Assembly (NCBI GenBank): GCA_003022085.1
Contig: PXQK01000113.1
Span: 5,874 to 19,400 of the forward strand
Origin: Halobacteriales archaeon QH_10_65_19
GTDB lineage: Archaea > Halobacteriota > Halobacteria > Halobacteriales > Haloarculaceae
Length of the DNA stretch: 13,527 nucleotides
Direction of reading: 5' to 3'
Both the position numbers and the translations under genes were made by a program. Below, piece after piece: positions 5,981-11,740 of this stretch. Below the pieces are notes generated by a model, which saw nothing but the letters and a program-made list of their open reading frames with translations, ran no database searches and was not told where the DNA came from. Position 1 is the first letter of the stretch. Every line of letters begins with the position of its first letter.

Positions 5981-6595
5981 ATGGCACACTGTCCCGACTG
6001 CAACGCATCCGGAATCACGGGCGAGGAGGGCTGTCCTCGCTGTAGCGCGGGACGCGCGCTCCCCGACGGTGGACAGCCGCCGGCAGAGACAGACGACAGC
6101 ACAGTGCCTGCCGACGAGGCAGAGTCGGTCGAACACGACACGATCAGCCGGCGGGCGATGCTGGGGTACGGCGGCGGGTCGGCGCTGCTGACGTTTGCTG
6201 TGGCCGGCGCCGGCTGGTACGCGTTCATCTACGAACCGCGCACGGCCGAGGAGGAACTCGTCAGGGAGTACTTTAGCGCCATCGACCGGGACCACTACAA
6301 CACGGCGGCGTTGCTGTTCCACGAGGATTCGCCCGACTCGCCGTGGGCGGCCGACCGGGTAGCCGAGGTCTCGCAGATGGATATCTCGGTCGACGACACC
6401 GAGGTCGTCGAACGGTGGGAGAACGCCGAGCACGAGGCCGTCGAGGAGTACGCGCTCGTTGTCGCCGACGTAGAGATGGACTCCGGCTTCGAGAGCGAAA
6501 CGTTCGCCATCGGCGTCCTTGTCGCGAAAAACACCGACGACGAGTGGCGGATCTGGCGCGACGAGGAGGACGACTCCTCGGCTGCGCTGGACTGA
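5981..6595 (+). CDS. Zinc-ribbon, membrane-anchored protein with extracytoplasmic domain, function unknown
   Basis: This encodes 204 residues from ATG 5981. The N-terminus has two Cys pairs (C4-C7 and C18-C21, CPDC and CPRC), a small zinc ribbon. An acidic linker leads to SRRAMLGYGGGSALLTFAVA (from residue 56), a twin-arginine-like start of a single membrane helix (about 61-83). The remaining 120 acidic residues begin EEELVREYFSAIDRDHYNTA, which resembles the first helices of NTF2/DUF4878-like domains, and end with a strand-rich part containing EWRIWRDEED. The likely topology is zinc ribbon inside and C-terminal domain outside. It is a single gene; the next gene begins 166 nt downstream behind its own promoter. 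No function can be assigned. Confidence 0.8.
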   Translation: MAHCPDCNASGITGEEGCPRCSAGRALPDGGQPPAETDDSTVPADEAESVEHDTISRRAMLGYGGGSALLTFAVAGAGWYAFIYEPRTAEEELVREYFSAIDRDHYNTAALLFHEDSPDSPWAADRVAEVSQMDISVDDTEVVERWENAEHEAVEEYALVVADVEMDSGFESETFAIGVLVAKNTDDEWRIWRDEEDDSSAALD

Positions 6596-6705
6596 TCGGG
6601 TCGTGCGTAGTCGTTTACTAACGGCTGAAAGGAAGGCAGGCGGTGTCCGCGCGCATCCACTGTCGAGGAGCTCTCGTGTGTCGAACATCTGGGCGAGGAC
6701 AACGG

Positions 6706-6725
6706 CGTCAGACGTACGTCTGACG
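6706..6725 (+). promoter_or_regulatory. 20-bp perfect palindrome, probable operator or centromere-like site upstream of parA
   Basis: CGTCAGACGTACGTCTGACG is identical to its own reverse complement over all 20 bases. It ends 2 bp before the TATA box of the parA-like gene, over the expected BRE/TFB region. This position suits autorepression by the ParA partner protein or another dimeric regulator. A parS-like role is the alternative. Confidence 0.65.
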
Positions 6726-6727
6726 TG

Positions 6728-6735
6728 ATATTATA
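6728..6735 (+). promoter_or_regulatory. TATA box of the parA operon
   Basis: ATATTATA is centred about 30 nt before ATG 6762, giving a leaderless or near-leaderless transcript. It overlaps the alternative start at 6735, which argues against that start. Confidence 0.6.
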
Positions 6736-6761
6736 TGATTGTATACATTTGCTCCGTTTGT

Positions 6762-7556
6762 ATGTCAGAACCAGCCAAGATGGCTGTAAGTAATCAAAAA
6801 GGCGGCGTAGGGAAGACTGCCGTAGCGATAAACGTTGCTGGTGCACTCGATCAACGCGGGCACGATGTGCTGTTTGTCGATCTCGATCCGCAGGGAAACG
6901 CGACCGAAAATCTGGGTATGCGGTCAGTGTACGACAAGGAGCCCCCGTCTCTGTTCGACGTGTTGAGCGACCCCGAGAAGCGGGACTGTATTACTGATCT
7001 GGTTCTGGAGCACGAGGAGATGTACCTTCTTCCCTCGAACATCGACATGACGGCTGTCGAGCCGGAACTGACCCTCTCACGACGGTCCGGTCAGCAGCTG
7101 TCACTCGCTCTCGAACACGTCGAGGACTCGTACGATTACATCATCATCGACTGCCCGCCGTTTCTGGGAAACCTCATGGACAACGCGCTGTTTGCAGCAC
7201 AGAACACCCTGATTCCGGCACTCGCAGAAACAACGAGTAAGCGAGCGTTCGAACTGTTGTTCGATCATATCAGCGCAATCGAGAAAGATTACGCGATACA
7301 GATCCGTGACCGGGGCGTCGTGACGAATCGGATCGATGTCCGAAAGACCCAAGCGCAGGACATGGTCGAGTGGATCGAAGACGCGTTCGACGACACGCCG
7401 GTGTGGAGGGTACGGGAACGAGCAGCGATGCAGCGGGCGCTCACAAACGGCGGTTCGCTCTTTGTGGAGGAACCGGACTGTGATCAGATACCGGTGTTCG
7501 AGGAGATAGCCGCAAGCCTGGACGCGCAGTTTCGCCGGACGGAGGCCAGACTATGA
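6762..7556 (+). CDS. ParA/Soj-type partition ATPase
   Basis: This encodes 264 residues from ATG 6762. A further in-frame ATG at 6735 overlaps the TATA box and adds an unlikely MIVYICSVC, so it was rejected. The deviant Walker A motif KGGVGKT (13-19) has the signature lysine. VDLDPQGNAT (39-48) is the A' motif, and DYIIIDCPPFLG around Asp130 is Walker B. The length is normal for small ParA proteins without an N-terminal HTH. These ATPases form ATP-dependent dimers on DNA and, with a centromere-binding partner, position plasmids or chromosomes. The gene follows a 20-bp palindrome and overlaps its downstream partner by 4 nt (ATGA). Base composition is less GC-rich than the housekeeping genes, consistent with plasmid origin. 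Whether it partitions a replicon or positions another cargo is unknown. Confidence 0.9.
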   Translation: MSEPAKMAVSNQKGGVGKTAVAINVAGALDQRGHDVLFVDLDPQGNATENLGMRSVYDKEPPSLFDVLSDPEKRDCITDLVLEHEEMYLLPSNIDMTAVEPELTLSRRSGQQLSLALEHVEDSYDYIIIDCPPFLGNLMDNALFAAQNTLIPALAETTSKRAFELLFDHISAIEKDYAIQIRDRGVVTNRIDVRKTQAQDMVEWIEDAFDDTPVWRVRERAAMQRALTNGGSLFVEEPDCDQIPVFEEIAASLDAQFRRTEARL

Positions 7557-7936
7557 CAGATAATCGCTCCGAGCGACTCAGACAGCGTCGCAAGCAGTCG
7601 ACTGCACAAGCATCCGACCAGAACGCTGCCGAAGAGGAGCCCTCCAAACAGTCGGACGACCCCTCGGGACAGTCCGGATCGACCGACACCGACGAATCCG
7701 GGGAGGGGACACACTCGGTAAAGGAAGAGCAGATCGGCACCTACATGTATCTGCCCGAGACCCAGACCAAAGAGCTACGCCGACAGTACAACATTCTCAA
7801 AGCGGAATATGAGTTCGAGTACGACGAGGAGTTCGAGAAGAACAGACACTTCTATCCCCTGGTGATCAAGTACGGTTTGGAGAGTTTGGAGGACATAACC
7901 GCGCCAGAGATCAAAACTCGTTTGGAAGAGATATAG
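7553..7936 (+). CDS. Small ParA-partner protein (candidate centromere-binding protein)
   Basis: This encodes 127 residues, with the start overlapping the ParA stop in ATGA, so translation is probably coupled. Residues 1-55 are a basic start (RSERLRQRRKQ) followed by a polar, disordered Gln/Ser/Asp-rich linker. The basic start could contact DNA or stimulate ParA ATPase, as N-terminal Arg-containing tails of ParB, SegB and Spo0J do. Residues 58-127 form a compact helical part containing YMYLPETQTKELRRQYNILK, EKNRHFYPLVIKYGLESLED and a closing helix. The YMYLPETQ stretch could be a ribbon-helix-helix strand, but this is inference. The position after parA is the classic place for the ParB/CBP component; it has no canonical ParB nuclease-like domain. 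The role is inferred from context. Confidence 0.75.
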   Translation: MTDNRSERLRQRRKQSTAQASDQNAAEEEPSKQSDDPSGQSGSTDTDESGEGTHSVKEEQIGTYMYLPETQTKELRRQYNILKAEYEFEYDEEFEKNRHFYPLVIKYGLESLEDITAPEIKTRLEEI

Positions 7937-7954
7937 GGTGACACGGCAAACACA

Positions 7955-9739
7955 ATGACTGGAGTGGGCATATCCACGCATGCCGGCATAAAGTTCCTGC
8001 TGGTTGCGACAGTCGGTACCTGTGTCTCTGTGGGTATCCTGGCCTGGCGGGAGCGTCCCGAACCCGGTTCGGTTCCGCTGACAGCCCTCATGACCGGCGT
8101 CTGCTGGTGGGCTGCGGCCCTGTTTTTCCGGCTCGATGCAACGGGCCTTCGGGAGAAGACACTCTGGTTCGATGCCGGGTGGCTCGGTATTGTCACCATC
8201 CCGGTTGCCTGGCTCCTGTTCTCCCTGGAGTATACCGGAAACAATCAGTACATCACCCGCAGACGCGTTATCCTCCTGTCGATAATCCCCGCTGCCAGTG
8301 CGGTGGTGGGCCTGACTAACCCCTATCACAATCTGATGTACGTCGACTCGGTACTGGTCGAGAGCTACGGCGTCCTGGTACTCGACCGCACTGCCGGCGC
8401 CTGGTTCTGGGTAATCACCGTGTATACGTTGTCGCTCGGGCTCCTGGGGACACTCCCGCTTTTGGATTTCGTCACCAGCGATGTCGGACAGTTCCGGGGA
8501 CAGAGTTTCGCAATCCTCGTCGGAGCGCTCACACCCGTGGTCACCAACACGCTGTTTCTGTTGGGCGGGCTCCCGACTGGAGGGATAGATCCGACACCGA
8601 TCTCCTTCTGTATCAGTGGTATCGCGTTTCTCGGGGCACTCACGCGGTTTCGGCTCTTTACCACGAGTCCGGCACCGATCCGACCGGCGCAGAATGCGAT
8701 CTTCCAGAGAATGCAAGAGGGAGCGATCGTCCTCGACCGGAACCACAATATTATCGATCTGAACACGGAGGCGACGAGAGTGCTCGAGGCTCCTCCCGAG
8801 GAACTGCTCGGCGAGTCGATCCAGTCGCTGGTCCCGGAGATCACCCCACTGCTCGAAAACCCGTCGGAGCAGGAACGAATATCGATCAGATCGGAAAACA
8901 GTACGTACGACGTCTCACTCAACCATATAACAGACACGCACGGACGACTCATCGGTCAGATCATGACACTACACGACATTACTGAACACGTGCGACAGCA
9001 ACAGCGCCTGGAAGTGTTGAACCGGGTGTTTCGGCACAATATCCGAACGAACACACAGGTCATCATGGGGTATGCGGATTATCTGGCGACCGAAAACAGT
9101 GCGAGCAAGTCCCAAAAGGTGCAACAGAAAGCCCAGGAGATCGAACAGGTGAGCGACGACATCCGGACGGTTCTCGACCTGTTCGAACGGGGACGGAAAC
9201 AGCCCCATCCAGTCAAGTTACGCAACGTCCTCGACGGGTGTCTGGCACTAGTTCGTGAGGAGTACCCGGGTGTTCTCGTCGAATGCGAGTTCGATTCTGA
9301 CGATCACTACGTCGACAGTGTGCTGAACAAAGTACTGTTCAACATTGTCGAGAACGCGGCCCAACACAACACGGATCCGGATCCGAAAATATGGATCGAC
9401 GTGACGGCGACGAGTGATCGTGTTCGGGTGTCAGTCGAAGACAACGGCCCTGGTATCGACGAAAAAGAGCTGTCGCTTATAAAAAACAGGACAGAGACAC
9501 CGCTGGAACACGGAACTGGGTTCGGGCTTGCGATAGCCATGTGGGGGACGGAGTCTGCCGATGGAGAGATCACCTTCGAGAAGCGGGACCCGACAGGGCT
9601 CCGCGTGACTGTAGAAGTCCCGCTCCTTTCTCGGGACGACATCGACCACGAGGAAGCTGACTCCCCAGAACTGGAGTCGGATACCCCCTCCGGGGACCGG
9701 CTGTGGGAGGGACTTTCGTGGATTCCGCCGAACAGTTAA
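7955..9739 (+). CDS. Membrane sensor histidine kinase (7TM N-terminus, PAS, HisKA, HATPase)
   Basis: A complete 594-residue protein starts at ATG 7955, 18 nt after the ParA-partner gene and behind GGTGA (7937-7941). Residues 12-228 hold seven hydrophobic helices, matching the histidine-kinase 7TM input domain common in haloarchaea. A PAS domain follows (about 245-352: GAIVLDRNHNIIDLN to LHDITEH). The HisKA segment is LNRVFRHNIRTNTQVIMGYA with phospho-acceptor His361. The ATPase part keeps the N box (NIVENAAQHN, 463-472), G1 (DNGPGID, 496-502) and G2 (HGTGFGLAIA, 519-528), so it looks active. No response regulator or receiver domain lies in the window, so the partner must be elsewhere. Its place at the end of a parA operon is unusual; coupling between sensing and partition is inference only. 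Confidence 0.9.
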   Translation: MTGVGISTHAGIKFLLVATVGTCVSVGILAWRERPEPGSVPLTALMTGVCWWAAALFFRLDATGLREKTLWFDAGWLGIVTIPVAWLLFSLEYTGNNQYITRRRVILLSIIPAASAVVGLTNPYHNLMYVDSVLVESYGVLVLDRTAGAWFWVITVYTLSLGLLGTLPLLDFVTSDVGQFRGQSFAILVGALTPVVTNTLFLLGGLPTGGIDPTPISFCISGIAFLGALTRFRLFTTSPAPIRPAQNAIFQRMQEGAIVLDRNHNIIDLNTEATRVLEAPPEELLGESIQSLVPEITPLLENPSEQERISIRSENSTYDVSLNHITDTHGRLIGQIMTLHDITEHVRQQQRLEVLNRVFRHNIRTNTQVIMGYADYLATENSASKSQKVQQKAQEIEQVSDDIRTVLDLFERGRKQPHPVKLRNVLDGCLALVREEYPGVLVECEFDSDDHYVDSVLNKVLFNIVENAAQHNTDPDPKIWIDVTATSDRVRVSVEDNGPGIDEKELSLIKNRTETPLEHGTGFGLAIAMWGTESADGEITFEKRDPTGLRVTVEVPLLSRDDIDHEEADSPELESDTPSGDRLWEGLSWIPPNS

Positions 9740-9764
9740 AGCCCCAGATTTCCCGTAGAAGCCG

Positions 9765-9789
9765 TCCACGGTAGTGAGACGCTGTGGAC
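9765..9789 (+). terminator. Inverted repeat between the convergent kinase and UbiA genes
   Basis: GTCCAC and GTGGAC form a 6-bp stem with a 13-14-nt loop in the 49-bp gap between two convergent genes, running into the UbiA stop. It has no clear T-tract; a shared terminator role is a guess from position. Confidence 0.25.
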
Positions 9790-10730
9790 TACCAGACGAC
9801 CACGGATACCGCAAATGCCAGGAACACAGGGAGTCGGGTACATTCGGCTCCCAGCGTCAACATCTTGTCGCTTTCGACGCGTCCCAGCAGTGCGATAACT
9901 CCAAGCAGCGACACCGGACCAGTTGCCAGGATTGTCGCGGCGGGAGCCGAGAGATACCCGCCGAACGCTGCGTACCCGAGAACGGCAATCGTGAGCGCTG
10001 CAAGCCCGTACAGAAACTGCCTGGTCCGGGCTATTCCAAACACAGTTGGCAGCGTCGCGACGCCTTCCTGTCTGTCGTTTTCAGTATCCCGGACGTTCGC
10101 AACTTCGACGTTGGTGAAGGTCCCGAGGAAGAAATACACCACGAGCACCACCGCGGCCGGGCCGATGGTCGCGTCAGCGAACGCGATCGGGACGACCACG
10201 ATCGGCACTGCCCAGGCTGCTGCGATGAGAGCCGAATTCACGACGAGGATGTCCTTCAGTCTGTGCACGTCGCGTTCGATGGCCGGTATCCAGTCGCAAG
10301 CGTAGACGATCCAGACTCCGCCGGGTAACAGTGCAAACGCGAACGCCACAGGCCCGCCGAGCACAGAGAGCGCGACGCCGATGCCGTAGGCTACTGCCGC
10401 GAGCGCGTACAGCGAATCGTCGTGTTGACGGACGAAGGCGGCTCGCCCGGGGGTTGATTCGCGGTCGGTCTCGACGTGGGTCAGGCGGTCGACAGCGTAG
10501 ATTGCGAACGTAACGAGCCCCGCAACGATCGGTGCCAGACTCATCTGGAGCGACAGAACAAACACCACGATATAGATCTTTGCTATCGCGATCAACGCGA
10601 GGTACGCCGAGCTGTACTCGAGTATCTTCCAGATCCGCCTCCACCGGGACAGTATCCCGCTGCGTGCGGAGTCACTCCATCCGACTGTCTTGTCGGCTAT
10701 CTCCGGCTGGCGTTGGGGTTTGGATGCCAT
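9789..10730 (-). CDS. UbiA-superfamily membrane prenyltransferase
   Basis: This encodes 313 residues from ATG 10730. A charged 30-residue N-terminus precedes eight or nine hydrophobic helices. The second Asp-rich motif is intact: NVRDTENDRQEGVATLPTVF (212-231) with DxxxD at 215/219 and the family TLP-x-x-x-G ending. The first motif sits at YAVDRLTHVETD with spacing D81-x3-H85-x3-D89, where the family normally has N-x3-D-x3-D; thus N is replaced by D and the central D by H. UbiA enzymes move prenyl groups from prenyl diphosphates onto lipids, quinone precursors or carotenoids through Mg2+ held by these motifs. Haloarchaea carry several paralogues (ether lipid, menaquinone, bacterioruberin); which this is, or whether it has drifted in function, cannot be told. 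It is a single gene, convergent with the kinase. Confidence 0.85.
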   Translation of the reverse strand: MASKPQRQPEIADKTVGWSDSARSGILSRWRRIWKILEYSSAYLALIAIAKIYIVVFVLSLQMSLAPIVAGLVTFAIYAVDRLTHVETDRESTPGRAAFVRQHDDSLYALAAVAYGIGVALSVLGGPVAFAFALLPGGVWIVYACDWIPAIERDVHRLKDILVVNSALIAAAWAVPIVVVPIAFADATIGPAAVVLVVYFFLGTFTNVEVANVRDTENDRQEGVATLPTVFGIARTRQFLYGLAALTIAVLGYAAFGGYLSAPAATILATGPVSLLGVIALLGRVESDKMLTLGAECTRLPVFLAFAVSVVVW

Positions 10731-10845
10731 TGGTCGAAGTGGGCGCAGTTGTCTCCCCGCCGGGCGTGGACGGATGTGGATGCTACTGTGTCTGTATCTC
10801 GCCGGACTCCTCTCTCCCTCATACCACTGTGGACGTCAGACAATC

Positions 10846-10852
10846 ATATAAA
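10846..10852 (-). promoter_or_regulatory. TATA-like box upstream of the UbiA gene, with a half-site of the parA palindrome
   Basis: TTTATAT on the minus strand is followed by GATTGTCTGACGTCC. The stretch TTATATGATTGT also occurs at the parA promoter (6731-6742 region), and GTCTGACG is half of the 20-bp palindrome there. Start of transcription would be near 10822, about 90 nt before the UbiA ATG, at the ATG of a short ORF of unclear meaning. A plus-strand reading of the same AT-rich box is also possible. Confidence 0.35.
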
Positions 10853-10958
10853 TTCTCACATATTTAGGATTATTTTTATGCGAAGTACGTAAAAAACATT
10901 TCGGGCGTCACAACTCGTTCGTACCGACAAACAGAGTGTATCCTGCGGTCGCAGACTG

Positions 10959-10991
10959 CTGATACGGTTGTGCGTGACTCTGTACCAGAGG
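10959..10991 (-). repeat. 33-bp repeat, copy B (left end of MITE-like unit)
   Basis: The reverse complement of this stretch matches 1611-1643 at 32 of 33 positions. It forms the left boundary of the inverted-repeat unit at 10962-11181, including the internal hairpin CTCTG-TAC-CAGAG. Confidence 0.65.
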
Positions 10992-11181
10992 TATAGTAAC
11001 TCAGGGAAGCTTTTGAGGAACTCGACATGACCGTTAAACAGCAGGTGTGTGGAAGGGAAAGCCCCAGGTCGCTCGACGTTGTTCGCCTCGTGGACGCTAT
11101 AAAGTCGCGGGTTGGGCGTTTCAGCCCACGAAACCATCGATAGTGGGACCCGGTGTCAAAAATACTCACGCACGACCGTAT
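10962..11181. mobile_element. MITE-like 220-bp unit with 16-bp inverted ends
   Basis: ATACGGTTGTGCGTGA (10962-10977) is the inverted copy of TCACGCACGACCGTAT (11166-11181) with one mismatch. The 188 bp between hold no transposase and no convincing ORF. They contain a TGGGC-GTTTCA-GCCCA hairpin near 11115-11130. I see no clear target-site duplication. A 33-bp stretch covering the left end recurs at 1611-1643, supporting a mobile or non-autonomous element. It occupies most of the gene-free stretch 10731-11316; the remaining parts are the AT-rich 10840-10880 and about 130 bp of unremarkable sequence. Confidence 0.5.
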
Positions 11182-11316
11182 GATCGGGTCGTGGTGGCGG
11201 TGAAATCCGGCCGAGCGAAGTGGGCTGGGGCGGCTGACTCGTCGGGAGTGTGCGTACTGCGCGCCGAGGTGTCCGGGCACCAGTACAGTTTTGACCGTGC
11301 TCGCCGTCCGTCCGGT

Positions 11317-11739
11317 ATGGACTACACGCGAGTCAAGGGCGCACGGGAGTACGTTGCACGTCTCGAACACGGCCGCGACTGGCGCGGGCAGATCGAAGCG
11401 TTCGCCGCCGACGAGGGTATCGACGCCGCATTCTTCTACGGTCTCGGGGCGGTGCAGGACGTCACGCTCAAGTTCTACGACCAGGACGAGGGGGAGTACG
11501 AGAGCATCACGTTCGAGGAGCCACTGGAGATGACCCCCGCAGTCGGGAACATCTCCTGGCTCGGCGACGAACGGTTCGCCCACACCCACGCAGTGCTCTC
11601 CCGGGACGACGGCACGACCGTCGCGGGCCACCTGGAAGCGGCGACGACGTTCGCCGGCGAACTGTACGTCCGCGAGTTCGACACCTCCTTGGAGCGCGAG
11701 CACGACCCGGTGACCGACCTGGACCTGTGGCCGCTGTGA
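11317..11739 (+). CDS. PPC (DUF296) domain DNA-binding-type protein
   Basis: This encodes 140 residues from ATG 11317. An open frame continues upstream to 11047 but reads like non-coding sequence through the MITE-like unit, while CAGTTTTGAC about 29 nt upstream of 11317 fits a leaderless promoter. The single domain shows FFYGLGAVQDVTLKFYD (39-54) and GNISWLGDERFAHTHAVLSR (77-96), then DGTTVAGHLEAATTF. The conserved histidines are H89, H91 and H105. In prokaryotes these trimeric one-domain proteins can bind metal at this His cluster; in plants the same domain sits in AT-hook proteins. The exact prokaryotic role is unsettled. One base separates its stop from the PolD large-subunit start, so the two are almost surely cotranscribed, hinting at a DNA-related role. 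Confidence 0.9.
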   Translation: MDYTRVKGAREYVARLEHGRDWRGQIEAFAADEGIDAAFFYGLGAVQDVTLKFYDQDEGEYESITFEEPLEMTPAVGNISWLGDERFAHTHAVLSRDDGTTVAGHLEAATTFAGELYVREFDTSLEREHDPVTDLDLWPL

Positions 11740-11740
11740 G

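Noticed and set aside
6735..6761. Upstream ATG that would extend ParA by nine residues
   Set aside because: It overlaps the TATA box, and ATG 6762 sits at leaderless distance and gives the usual short N-terminus before Walker A.
7775..8746. 323-codon minus-strand frame across the ParA partner and kinase genes
   Set aside because: It spans two well-supported genes and reads as low-complexity charged sequence.
10856..11137. 93-codon minus-strand ORF in the gene-free region
   Set aside because: It crosses the inverted-repeat end of the MITE-like unit, has no recognisable motif and no convincing promoter.
11047..11316. Upstream extension of the PPC protein by 90 residues
   Set aside because: It runs through the MITE-like unit, reads as non-protein-like sequence, and the domain is complete from ATG 11317.
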